Below the pieces are notes generated by a model. That model was not told the DNA's origin. It did not search any database and worked only from the letters and a program-made list of their open reading frames with translations. Of a DNA stretch of 57,600 nucleotides, positions 33,773 to 44,541 are shown in pieces (position 1 is the first letter of the stretch; each line of letters begins with the position of its first letter). Both the position numbers and the translations under genes were made by a program. Origin of the DNA: Nemertoderma westbladi (lineage: Eukaryota > Xenacoelomorpha > Nemertodermatida > Nemertodermatidae); assembly GCA_032718475.1 (NCBI GenBank), contig JAUCBJ010007295.1:1-57600 (forward strand), written 5' to 3'.

Positions 33773-35325
33773 TGTGGGGCGAGCCACGAAGTGAGTGAGC
33801 CTTAGCGTAGTGGTACCATTAATCAACCTGTCGTTATGTCGTTCTGTCGTGTTCAATTTTAAACGTTAATAACTCGGCCAATCTTTGATGAAATCTATCC
33901 AAACTTGGTACACATGTTGTTTGGCAAAAGTTTAGAAATTTTCCAAGTAGAATTTCCGTGTGGCCTTCGAGAAGCTAAGATAATAGCAGTTAATTAGTTA
34001 ATTAAGTTGATTGCGGTGAAAACGCCATTTTCAACCTGCCTTTTAAAGGAAATTAATTGTTTTACAGTATAAGATTTAAATAATTATACTTAAAAATTAT
34101 ACAGATATAATCCCCATACGCCATTCTATTATAGTTTTTAATTAGTTTAAGTGATTTGCTTTAATAAATGTGTCTTTAATTGATCTAAACGTAATTAAAC
34201 CGCACAATTATTGAGTACAAATTTAATCCTTCCCATTATTGGTCAAGTCTCTGCTAGTGTGGAGCTAGCTGCTGGGAGTTGTGGCTGTAGACTAACCTGA
34301 GAGGAATTGTAATAGAGGCAACCAGTATTGCTATTCCAGCCCAATCACTGAATTGTGTTTATTATAGGCTGGACGGGCCGCATAACCGTTCGACTATTAC
34401 TACTATTGCTATCTCAGTTAAATGACAGATATAATAACATAAATACAATCCATGGCATGGCTGTTGTAGGCTTCTGAAATAGTTTATTCCACAATGTATA
34501 TGTCTGGTTATTTTTTAATTGAATTTTTGCAAAGTAGTAAAATTAATGTTCTTAAAAATAATATTATTATTTTATATGTAACCTAGGAAATTAGCTACAT
34601 TTTTTCGCTGCAGCTTTAAGAGTGTACATTGATTTAATATTATTTCAATACCCATATTACTACATCGGAATAAGATGCGTTGGCGTTGTATCACACATCT
34701 CCACATATCACACATCTCCACATAGATGTATCAACAGTTACTCGCACAGTTTCGAAACTTCGCATAGTTATAACTGTATAAAGATCGTCAGTCTGCGTTT
34801 AGGAAAAATATTTTATGACAAAACAGGACAAGCGACGAGCGCAACGAGGCATATAATGAAGACGAGTACTGCGTTGACTAAATTATTATATAAACCACCT
34901 GGCTTCACATATTGATCGCATCCCTAGTTATTATTATTATAAAGATCGTCCTAGCCTGCGTTTAAGAAATATATTTAAATACAAAACAGGACGAACGCAA
35001 AGAGGCTTATAATGAAAACGAGTACTGCGTTTATTATATTCCTATAAACCACCTGGCTTTGCATATTTAACGTGCGATTGGAAATAAGTTCGTGCTACCC
35101 TTCCGTGGGTGGTAGATGTCGCGGTTATGTATTGGTGGTTGGGAAGGGTGGGGGGGGGGGGGGGGGGGAGATTAAAAGGGGTGAACACGTACTGTCCACC
35201 TTTCTTTGATTGATTGGTGGTGTGGGTAAATTTCTCAAAACCTGATTTTGTGATACAGTCGCTGCATTTTAATTTGTATATAATAACTAGGCCTCGTGCT
35301 GCGCGAAGTCCCCACGAACGTGTTA
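33773..35325. mobile_element. Probable GTGGGGC-end element, about 1.55 kb
   Basis: The left end GTGTGGGGCGAGCCACGAAG is at 33773, followed by TCGTTCTGTCGTG and AACTCGGCCAATCTTTGATG. A matching right end GTGCTGCGCGAAGTCCCCAC is at 35294-35313. A G run lies at 35150-35168. Two pieces near 34780-34890 and 34940-35060 are direct copies of one another (AAAGATCGTC, CTGCGTTTA, AAACAGGAC, AACCACCTGGCTT). No transposase is seen, and pairing of the two ends is inferred. Confidence 0.5.
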
Positions 35326-36924
35326 CAGTTGGTTTACAGTAGGTTTCCTACAGTAGGCCTAGATAGGCAATAATAACTGTAGGACTACAGAGTACAAAAT
35401 GGCCAAAATAAGATACAATACAATTTATGTTATTTATTATTGCAGAAAACAGGCAGTAAATTCCAAATGGTAATTAATTACCGGTGGGTAAATATGGTAA
35501 ATTAGTATAATTATAAATAAAATAGACATGCATTATTGTTCTTTTAATGTTTTAGGTCTACTAACAAGATAAATTCAAAACTACCATGTGTTGATTATCA
35601 TATAAATAAGACATGAATTATAATACAATTTTGTATCTTGTATTAGGCCCTATGTAACATTACTGTATTTATTTACTTGTAGTTAAAAATTGTTTAAATT
35701 TCGAAATATACAGTAAGATGGAATATTTATAAATAGCGGCCTGTATGCCTTTTATATTTGGTAATTAAAAATAATCGACGAATTATATAGGCCTAACATA
35801 AACAATTTATTAATTATGTAAAAAGATTAGTATGAATTACGCCTACAAATTTAAATATTAAAACATATTATTAATTATTATGATTATTAATTTGAACGAT
35901 AATAATAATAAAAACGATAGCCAACTGGATTAGCTTATTAACACTAAAGTTAAAATCAGCGTAAATAATTGTATTTAACCTAGGAAGATTAGAATAATAC
36001 AGAAACAAACCCATCGATATGTCAACTCTGATCTAATTTAGACCAGTTTTATGTTGTAGATTGAGGTTCCAAAATTAACGTACAGTATAACTACTATATA
36101 TGCAACATATTATCTCTCATATTGAGGATGGCCTACTGTATGTATGTGACATAAATGAATTGAATTATAAAATTAAAATATTCACAGTAAACAATTATAT
36201 TATATAATGATAGTAATTAATACAGAAATAAATTTACATTATTAATTAATATTTTAAATATTAATTAAAATGTAACATATTAATTAATGTTTTAAAATTT
36301 AATTAATATTTACAATATTATTAGAAACTTATTATTGAATATTTGACCGGTACAATATAAACCAAACTTAATATATTAATATTATTTAGAATAAGTGAAA
36401 TTAATACACTTTAGGATAACATATTATTATGTAACTGTAGGGGCCTAATTAAAAAGGAAGAAATTCAAATGTAATTGTTTGGTACAATTTGAATATAACC
36501 AAAACTACGGTTGGCGATAATAGGGCCTATAAGTTATCTCCCATACGGAAACGCAATTCAATTAAACCCTGTCTCCATAGTGGTAAAGGTAACAAGTAGC
36601 ATTGATTCAATGTCCTCCATCAGTTTGTATCGGACTAATAATGCTGAGTAAAATAGTAGCATAATTGGTAGTTTATAATAGAAATAACATAAACGAGTAG
36701 GTATTTGGAGAAAACTCCTGAAACAAAAACATAAATAATATTAATTAAGAAATAAAAATATGGAATTTATGTTTAACAAATTCAGTGTCTCTGAGTTAAA
36801 GCTGAAATCTGAAAATATAATATATATATAAAATCCCTAGGGGTTATTAAGAAATTTATTTTTTTTAAAAACAAATTTATCTACAAAATGTTGGTCTTTA
36901 GGTCCTGCGGTGCCGAGTCTTACA
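35326..36924. other. Gene-free AT-rich stretch
   Basis: Very AT-rich, with runs of ATTAATTAATATTTTA-type sequence around 36230-36310. No gene seen. Confidence 0.6.
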
Positions 36925-38362
36925 GTAGGTACCTAATGACGCGGAACCATAGAGTGTACAGTTACGGTAATGTACAGCAGTAGGTACCTAATGACGCGGA
37001 ACCATAGAGTGTACAGTTACGGTAATGTACAGCAGTAGGTACCTAATGACGCGGAACCATAGAGTGTACAGTTACGGTAATGTACAGCAGTAGGTACCTA
37101 ATGACGCGGAACCATAGAGTGTACAGTTACGGTAATGTACAGCAGTAGGTACCTAATGACGCGGAACCATAGAGTGTACAGTTACGGTAATGTACAGCAG
37201 TAGGTACCTAATGACGCGGAACCATCGAGTGTACAGTTACGGTAATGTACAGCAGTAGGTACCTAATGACGCGGAACCATAGAGTGTACAGTTACGGTAA
37301 TGTACAGCAGTAGGTACCTAATGACGCGGAACCATACATAGAATGTACAGTTACGGTAATGTACAGCAGTAGGTACCTAATGACGCGGAACCAGAGTGTA
37401 CAGTTACGGTAATGTACAGCAGTAGGTACCTAATGACGCGGAACCATAGAGTGTACAGTTACGGTAATGTACAGCAGTAGGTACCTAATGACGCGGAACC
37501 ATAGAGTGTACAGTTACGGTAATGTACAGCAGTAGGTACCTAATGACGCGGAACCATACATAGAATGTACAGTTACGGTAATGTACAGCAGTAGGTACCT
37601 AATGACGCGGAACCATAGAGTGTACAGTTACGGTAATGTACAGCAGTAGGTACCTAATGACGCGGAACCATAGAGTGTACAGTTACGGTAATGTACAGCA
37701 GTAGGTACCTAATGACGCGGAACCATAGAGTGTACAGTTACGGTAATGTACAGCAGTAGGTACCTAATGACGCGGAACCATAGAGTGTACAGTTACGGTA
37801 ATGTACAGCAGTAGGTACCTAATGACGCGGAACCATAGAGTGTACAGTTACGGTAATGTACAGCAGTAGGTACCTAATGACGCGGAACCATAGAGTGTAC
37901 AGTTACGGTAATGTACAGCAGTAGGTACCTAATGACGCGGAACCATAGAGTGTACAGTTACGGTAATGTACAGCAGTAGGTACCTAATGACGCGGAACCA
38001 TAGAGTGTACAGTTACGGTAATGTACAGCAGTAGGTACCTAATGACGCGGAACCATAGAGTGTACAGTTACGGTAATGTACAGCAGTAGGTACCTAATGA
38101 CGCGGAACCATAGAGTGTACAGTTACGGTAATGTACAGCAGTAGGTACCTAATGACGCGGAACCATAGAGTGTACAGTTACGGTAATGTACAGCAGTAGG
38201 TACCTAATGACGCGGAACCATAGAGTGTACAGTTACGGTAATGTACAGCAGTAGGTACCTAATGACGCGGAACCATAGAGTGTACAGTTACGGTAATGTA
38301 CAGCAGTAGGTACCTAATGACGCGGAACCATAGAGTGTACAGTTACGGTAATGTACAGCAGT
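36925..38362. repeat. 55-bp satellite-like array
   Basis: About 26 copies of a 55-bp unit: GTAGGTACCTAATGACGCGG, then AACCATAGAGTGTACAGTTA, then CGGTAATGTACAGCA. Copies are almost identical. Rare variants have CATACATAGAATG (near 37331 and 37556), a 3-bp deletion near 37392 or a single base change near 37226. The two CATACATAGAATG copies lie about 225 bp apart, which suggests block duplication. The array sits in the spacer about 0.9 kb from the proposed Musashi stop. Confidence 0.95.
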
Positions 38363-39230
38363 AAGTACTAGTATCGGTACGTTACGGCTCATGATCTACT
38401 TTAGTACTTCATGTCCTGCTCCTTTTCCTCAATTGGTAATTGGTTTTGGCCAGAAAAGAAGAGTTTTGCTACAGTCACATCGAAATCGACTATCTGACAA
38501 CATCAAGAAATTTATCAAATTTAGAATCTTTTACAAACGGTACAGGGAAATTTTTCGTGTGATTTTTATATAGTTTGAGTTCGACTGAACGTGACGAACG
38601 TCCTTTAATGCATGTGAATCACAGTACTTCAGTACAGTCTATAAGTGTCGAAAGAAAAAGGGAAAAAAGAGCAATAAAAGGGGACATATGTAAAAGTATT
38701 CGAGAAAAAAAAAGGGAACAAACTGAGTAAATAAAAGGGGCATAAAAAATAACTGCTAGTTTAACGCTACGCCTACAGTACATACTGTATGTTACCTGTA
38801 GGCCTACATGTACAGGTACTGTACACCATATGGTCGGTTGGCCGATATACAGAGAATATCGCCTGTCCCAGAAGGTGATATACGGTTATAAAACCTGAAG
38901 TAAATAAATCGTGATTTATTTGCTGAATTGATATTCTCAAATAAATTGTATTTCTATAGTGTACAATATTTCTAACTCCCGTTTATTGTTTTGGTTCGTT
39001 TCAACCCTATAACCTGCTTCTGTACTATTCTGGCTACAATAGAGGTGTGTACAGTTATGTGTAGCGTTTACCCCAAAAGGAAGCTACTATGTAATTTTAA
39101 CATTTTAAACCAATGGTAACGGAACCACTTACCGTGAGACTATTGTTGCAGGAGACACACAACCAGTAGCATAAATATATTCCTCATTCTCATATAAAAT
39201 ACCTCACATAATAATCGGAATTAGTGCATG
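38363..39230. other. Spacer, 3' of Musashi on the - strand
   Basis: It holds dispersed-repeat pieces (CCTGCTCCTTTTCC near 38413; TTTATTGTTTTGGTTCG near 38985) and AT-rich DNA. A Musashi 3' UTR should run leftwards from 39230. TATATT near 39175 gives the variant poly(A) signal AATATA on the - strand; TTTATT near 38985 gives AATAAA. Confidence 0.45.
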
Positions 39231-39269
39231 GTTGTCTGGTAACCACTGCCCATATATGCCTGAAAATAA
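39231..39269 (-). CDS. MSI: Musashi, proposed last coding exon
   Basis: On the - strand a strong acceptor (tttattttcag) is followed in phase 0 by GCATATATGGGCAGTGGTTA..., coding AYMGSGYQTTMH and then TAA. Phase 0 is what the exon at 39586-39752 needs if its gtatgt donor is used. The last residues are reminiscent of the short C-terminal tail of vertebrate Musashi (ending NGYH). A 12-codon exon is weak evidence alone; the splice signals, phase and order support it. Confidence 0.5.
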
Positions 39270-39585
39270 ATTATGAAATTAATACAGTAACTTTACATTA
39301 ATTGGTAAGAAATGCTGAACTGTCATGTCACTCTTTTAAAACAAACATTGAAAGCGGAAAATATCCTTGAATTAAAATAAAGAGATTTAACAGTATAATC
39401 ACAGCCACAGGGTCTGGCAGAGTAATAGAAACACTGTAGCAATAACAATATTATTCTAAAATAAAAATCTTGAATATTGTAAATAATGTATAATTTTCTT
39501 TTAATTCTGTTCAATTTAATAATTAATTAAATATTAAAAATTCGGGTAGGTTTAGGAAATTAATAGTATAACCACATTAACATAC

Positions 39586-39752
39586 ATTGAAAGGATGGAG
39601 GTTTGACATGAGTAATGTAATGTCTCCCATTGAGTGCGGGTTTGGGTAGGATGGGCTAGTTGGGGAGAGATCCTGTTGTTGGTTAGACAGACCCATGCGG
39701 ATGGCGGCGGCGTTATTGCTCGCTGACATGTAGGCAGGGTGTACCCCGGGGC
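39586..39752 (-). CDS. MSI: Musashi, proposed penultimate exon
   Basis: On the - strand the acceptor tatatttcag is followed by GC, which completes a Gly codon with the phase-1 G left by the exon at 48555-48752. Then come 55 codons: PGVHPAYMSASNNAAAIRMG, LSNQQQDLSPTSPSYPNPHS, MGDITLLMSNLHPFN. The donor is AAT|gtatgt. The composition (Ala, Ser, Pro, Asn, Gln, Met) fits a Musashi C-terminal tail. If the donor is skipped, the frame stops three codons later at 39577. The join spans 8.8 kb and is inferred from phase and signals. Confidence 0.55.
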
Positions 39753-40130
39753 CTGAAATATAAAACATATGAAATTTGGAGACACAAAATATATTATTGG
39801 ATCTGGATACAATTATTAAACAACATTGGCCTAATTTATAGTTATGGTAAATTGGTACACTGTAGCCTACGATAGGTCAAGGCGCATTAGAACCATCAAT
39901 CAATATAATTACTTAGTCTTGAGACTTACTGTAACAACAATTTTTATTTTCGTTTTATTGTTTTGGTTCGAAAATAAATGCCAAGCACTACAACCTGCCC
40001 TTTTCCATTAATTGTCCAAATTAAACAGGATAGACCAAATTTAATTTCCCAGGGACTAATGCGCCAGGACCATTCGCAACCTATCCTTCATTATCCACGA
40101 TTACAATCTGGAATTATTTTCACAATTAAG

Positions 40131-40245
40131 AAAGGGAAAACCTGAAAAGTGTTGACAGACCAATCAGTACAAATATCATTGACTTCTACGTTTTTGATTG
40201 GTCTGTCCATTGTCCATGCTTTCCGTTTTCAGTTCTTTATCCAAA
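40131..40245. repeat. Imperfect hairpin, GACAGACCAATCA arms
   Basis: GACAGACCAATCA (about 40155) and TGATTGGTCTGTC (about 40196) are exact inverted copies about 30 nt apart. Flanking GGGAAAACCTGAAAA and TTTTCAGTTCTTTATCC extend the inversion loosely. Confidence 0.6.
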
Positions 40246-40451
40246 CACCCCAATAGCATAAGGAGGGTAAAGGTATGGGGCGCCGTTTGTGACAAAAGTC
40301 ATTGAAAATTATCGGTCCGAATTCTCGGTCCGAGTTCTCGGTACCAGTAATTTTATTTTAAGAACGAAATTAAAATTAAAAGGGAAATTCAAATTTATAT
40401 TAATTTCATAGCTCATGAATTCATGCCATCATAAATTAATTACAGCAACAT

Positions 40452-41813
40452 TGTAATTGTAAGACCAAGAGCATTAAGACCAATCGTGCCAGTGGAGTAG
40501 ATGGTGTTCCCCCTGAGGTCTTTATAATACCTGAGTGTTTAAAGCTCATCTATCCCATCATAGTAGACATGTACCGAACAACAAGAGTCCCACAAGAAAT
40601 GAAAACAAATAAGTTGGTGCCAGTTCCCAAGAAGGGCAACCTAACACTCTATGGTTCTTTTCGGGTAATCTCATTGATCTCGATTGCTGCAAAGCTATAC
40701 AATAGGATTCTATTAAATCGCATCAGGGATCCCATTGAGAGACTGCTCCGTGGAAATCAGAATGGGTTCCGTAAAGGTCGTGGGACCATGGAGCCCATTT
40801 TGGCACTTAGAAGGATAATTGAAGAATTATCAATAAATTCGACAACATTTGTGTCTACTGTTGACGGTGACACAAAACCATTTGAAGTGTTATGGGGCGT
40901 CCTCCAAGGAGACACACTTGCACCATTCTTGTTCATTATTGTGGTTGACTATGTTCTACGCATGTCCTTAGATCATCATAATGATGATGGGGTGATGATA
41001 ACTCCACCTACTGGCTCCAGAAGTCGAGGAAATCCTGCCAAGTACCTAACTGATCTAGACTTTGCTGATGACTTAGGAGTACTCTCAGAATCATTAGAGG
41101 GAGCCCAACGGCTCCTCATCTCATTAGAACATGCTGCTTCTAGTGTTGGTCTTTTTATTAACTCCAGAAAGACCAAAATTTTGACAGTTAACTTTGAAAG
41201 TCCTCAGCAAGTCTCTGATCGGATGAGCATAAGCTCAAAGGATGGTATGCTTGAGCATGTGGACGACTTCTGTTACCTGGGATCATGGATCCGGAAGTCA
41301 GGTGAGGACCTTCGAATACGTAATGGAAAGGCATGGGCAGCCTTAAATAGGCTTTCCAGGATTTGGAAGTCACCGAGAATTAATCGGAAACTTAAGGTCC
41401 GATTATTTAGAGCAGCAGTAGTTCCAGTACTCCTCTATGGGAGTCCATGCTGGGCTCTAACTGCTGAGGATACCAAATCTCTGGATGGCACATTCACAAG
41501 AATGCTACGCCGGGTTCCCAACCAGACACTATATAACATTGGAGGTGTCTCATTGGTTCCCCCAAGCTTGACACTAGAACAAAATCGCCCCCGCTTTGCA
41601 GGACATTGCTTTCGCCGTGAGGACCAGCCAGTGCATAATCTTGTACTTTGGCAGCCTCATGGAGTGCATAAGCATGGTGGACAGCCCATGACTTTCTTGA
41701 GACGCATCTTAAAGGACACTGGCCTTGAAGATGCGGATGATCTAGCAAATGTCATGGGTGATAGGGAGTTGTGGCGGTGCAATTTTGTTGACAAGCCGGC
41801 ACAGCATTCTTAA
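40452..41813 (+). pseudogene. LINE reverse transcriptase, 5'-truncated with internal deletion
   Basis: The frame reads from about 40452 (KTNRASGVDGVPPEVF) to TAA at 41811. It is a non-LTR retrotransposon reverse transcriptase: MKTNKLVPVPKKGN, NRILLNRIRDPIE, NQNGFRKGRGT, GVLQGDTLAPFLFIIV, LDFADDLGVLS, FCYLGSWI, RAAVVPVLLYGSPCW, then the C-terminal tail with HCFRREDQPVHNLV. The segment between TTFVSTV and DGDTKPFEV at about 40862 is far too short: motif A with its first catalytic Asp (xDFxKAFD) and the following ~45-55 residues are missing, yet the frame is kept. The endonuclease domain is also absent. It is dead, but with no other stops or frameshifts, so the copy is fairly young. The clade is not assigned. 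It lies in a Musashi intron, opposite strand. Confidence 0.85.
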
Positions 41814-42448
41814 AAATGCAGCTGCAGTGCAGCATGCCGATCCCAGTAGTAGTAATTGTAAATTCCCCTATAAACCCCCTATAGGAAAACACCTAGCCGA
41901 ACTTTTAGCTACAACAGTAGATGTGCCTTTTTCTTATATTTGACAGACAGATAGTCGGATAGTAAGAAAGACCGACAGACAGACATACAGACAAACTAGA
42001 TTTCAGTAAAAGTGAAAACTGACCTCAGAAATGAAATAGTGAAATTAAACAAGCTTGGTGTGTGTCTTCAAAATGTGAAAAATGCTAATTTTTTGAAAAA
42101 AATTTGTAAAAAATTACCGGAATTACTTAATTATTTAATTACTTAATTTTACTCAGTGACTTTTGCCATCAACGGCGCCCCATAAAAAATTGCTGAGATA
42201 ATATTAGCGTTCAAAAGTGCCGCGTGTGACACGGGAGGCGAAGTTTCAAAACAGCTGTTTCGAAACTGATTTGCCACTGTGGTGAACTTCCGATTATTCA
42301 CCTCACGAAGTGCACTGCAGCAGTGCAGTACTGGTACCTGTGTAGTGTACTGCTGTACAGTGTAACTGCCCTGTACAGCTGTTGAGCTGTCAGGCTGTAG
42401 CTATCATTACCGGTACGTATAAGGTGGATATCACTGTTGCTGTTTCAG
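41814..42448. other. Spacer between LINE and GK5
   Basis: A GACAGACAGA-type dispersed repeat lies at 41940-42040, followed by AT-rich DNA and a CTGTACAG-rich patch (42320-42380). A good acceptor (ctgttgctgtttcag-like) ends at 42448, so part of this is probably a 5'-UTR intron or an outron of GK5. Confidence 0.5.
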
Positions 42449-42451
42449 GAT

Positions 42452-44005
42452 ATGGCGATGGAGTCGTATGTGTTGGCCTTGGACATCGGTACGTCCTTCA
42501 TCAAAGGGCAAATGGTAGATAAGAATGGTAATTTCGTGGGAAAAAAATGCGAGAGAACGATGGAGCAGAAGACTCCGTTGCCTGGTTACTCAGAATTAGA
42601 CCCGCAGAGATTGTGGGAGTTAGCTGTGGAGGTTGTATTGGATTGTTTGCAGGTTGCAGCCGGTATGGGCGAGGGAGTTGATGTGGTGGCTATGGGTATA
42701 TCTACCCAACGGAACAGCGTAGTAATGTGGAACAGATCCACGGGAAAGTGCTACGGGAACATGCAGACGTGGCAGGACACACGAACCGCAACCATGGTCG
42801 AGGGATGGAACCAATGCTTCACAAAACGCGCATGCAATACGATCGCGTCGCTGGCAAAGTTATTCGTGGATAACCCCGTTGTAAACACATTGAGCGAGTT
42901 TAATTTCAAAACGGAAATGATTTCACCGAGAATCGTACGAATGATAGAACACAACGACAGTCTGCAAAGGGATCTAGAATTAGGTTTAGTTGCCTGGGGG
43001 ACGTTGGATAGTTGGGTTATGTGGAACATGTCAGAGGGACGCCTCCATGTAACTGATTATAGTAACGCCTCCTGCGGGGGACTATTTGACTCTAACGATA
43101 CGGACTGGAGTTGGGCCTTATCCAAATACTTGGGGATCCCAAAGTCGACGTACCCGACGCTAATGGATACCAGCGGGGTTTTGTGTCGGACGCCGGCGAG
43201 TATATTCGGTCGCGAGATCCCGATAGGAGCCGTGGTCGCGGATCAGAGCGCTTCCCAGTTCGCTAGTCGCTGTTTCCAGCCCGGGGACACTAAGTGCACC
43301 ATCGGGACGGGCTTGTTCCTCGACGTTAACACCGGGAGCGAATGCCTCACGACGATGGGGAATATGTACCCGTTGGTCGGCTGGAAGTTGGGCGACGAGT
43401 TGGTTTATCTCGCGGAAGGGAACTCATCCGACGCGGGATCTCTTATCGAGTGGGCGAAACGAGTGGGATTCGTGGCGAGTTACGCTGAACTCAACCAACT
43501 CGCCATGTCCGTCGCCGACACAGACGGGGCCTACTTCGTGCCGAGTTTCAGCGGACTCAACATTCCTATCAACGACTTTAAGGCGTGTGCGGGGTTCCTC
43601 GGTGTCAAGTTCTCCACCTCTCGCGCCCACATGGTCCGCGCGATCGTCGAGTCGATCGCCTTCCGCGCGTCCCAGTTGGTGGAACTGTCGGCGGGGTTGG
43701 CGGTGTCGGGATCCAACGAGATCCTCGTGGACGGCGGCGGTTCGAGGTGCGACTTCCTCGTGCAAGCCATCGCGGATATAACCGGCTGCACCATGGTCCG
43801 CTGCGCCCAGGTCGACATGACCGCTAAAGGTTGCGCGTTTCTAGCGGGATTGGCCGTGGGACTTTGGGACTCCGTTGCGGATTTACCGGCCGAAGATGAT
43901 TCCTTCGAGAAATTCGAACCCGACTCGAGTCAATCAGACTATTACGATGTACAAATAAGTGCGTGGAATCAGGCAATAGTGCGTTGCATGGGTTGGTATT
44001 CCTAG
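42452..44005 (+). CDS. GK5: GK5-like FGGY carbohydrate kinase, intronless
   Basis: A 517-residue FGGY-family kinase closest to animal glycerol kinase 5 (about 529 residues in human, from memory). It should transfer phosphate from ATP to glycerol or a related polyol, in the cytoplasm. Motifs: ALDIGTSFIKG (residues 9-19, phosphate loop), GISTQRNSVVMWNRSTGKC then WQDTR, TDYSNASCGGLFD, VVADQSASQF with the likely catalytic base Asp264, IGTGLFLDVNTGS (284), AEGNSSDAGSLIEWAKR, FVPSFSGLNIP, and LVDGGGSRCDFLVQAIADIT (adenosine site, Asp427). It ends ...RCMGWYS, like the NWY ending of GK5. I chose ATG 42452, three bases after an acceptor AG. The whole CDS is one exon, whereas vertebrate GK5 has many. 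Its last codons seed the array downstream. Confidence 0.92.
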   Translation: MAMESYVLALDIGTSFIKGQMVDKNGNFVGKKCERTMEQKTPLPGYSELDPQRLWELAVEVVLDCLQVAAGMGEGVDVVAMGISTQRNSVVMWNRSTGKCYGNMQTWQDTRTATMVEGWNQCFTKRACNTIASLAKLFVDNPVVNTLSEFNFKTEMISPRIVRMIEHNDSLQRDLELGLVAWGTLDSWVMWNMSEGRLHVTDYSNASCGGLFDSNDTDWSWALSKYLGIPKSTYPTLMDTSGVLCRTPASIFGREIPIGAVVADQSASQFASRCFQPGDTKCTIGTGLFLDVNTGSECLTTMGNMYPLVGWKLGDELVYLAEGNSSDAGSLIEWAKRVGFVASYAELNQLAMSVADTDGAYFVPSFSGLNIPINDFKACAGFLGVKFSTSRAHMVRAIVESIAFRASQLVELSAGLAVSGSNEILVDGGGSRCDFLVQAIADITGCTMVRCAQVDMTAKGCAFLAGLAVGLWDSVADLPAEDDSFEKFEPDSSQSDYYDVQISAWNQAIVRCMGWYS

Positions 44006-44541
44006 TCCCAATAGTGCGTTGCATGGGTTGGTATTCCTAGACCCAATAGTGCGTTGCATGGGTTGGTATACCTAGTCCCAATAGTGCGTTGCATGGGTTG
44101 GTATACCTAGTCCCAATAGTGCGTTGCATGGGTTGGTATTCCTAGACCCAATAGTGCGTTGCATGGGTTGGTATACCTAGTCCCAATAGTGCGTTGCATG
44201 GGTTGGTATTCCTAGTCCCAATAGTGCGTTGCATGGGTTGGTATTCCTAGACCCAATAGTGCGTTGCATGGGTTGGTATTCCTAGACCCAATAGTGCGTT
44301 GCATGGGTTGGTATACCTAGTCCCAATAGTGCGTTGCATGGGTTGGTATTCCTAGACCCAATAGTGCGTTGCATGGGTTGGTATACCTAGTCCCAATAGT
44401 GCGTTGCATGGGTTGGTATTCCTAGACCCAATAGTGCGTTGCATGGGTTGGTATACCTAGTCCCAATAGTGCGTTGCATGGGTTGGTATTCCTAGACCCA
44501 ATAGTGCGTTGCATGGGTTGGTATTCCTAGTCCCAATAGTG
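43974..44541 (+). repeat. 35-bp array seeded by the GK5 stop region
   Basis: About 16 copies of CAATAGTGCGTTGCATGG then GTTGGTATTCCTAGTCC, with A/T variants (GTATACC, CTAGACC). The first copy is the coding end of GK5 (AIVRCMGWYS-stop), so each later copy carries the same TAG. The period of 35 is not a multiple of three, so downstream copies do not extend the protein. They lie in the 3' UTR. Confidence 0.95.

Noticed and set aside
36925-38362. CRISPR or centromeric satellite interpretation of the 55-bp array
   Set aside because: There are no spacers, and 1.4 kb of array beside genes is a local minisatellite; nothing shows centromere function.
39552-39812. 86-codon open frame on the - strand overlapping the Musashi penultimate exon
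   Set aside because: It is in a different frame and runs across the acceptor; the frame that matches the incoming phase was preferred.
42437-42451. GK5 start upstream of 42452 (frame opens at a TTG)
   Set aside because: These bases form a splice acceptor pyrimidine tract (ttgctgtttcag), and ATG 42452 gives the expected N-terminus before the phosphate loop.
43424-43827. Open frames on both strands within GK5 (for example 113 codons on the - strand)
   Set aside because: The GC-rich GK5 coding region has few stops in other frames; the kinase motifs fix the true frame.
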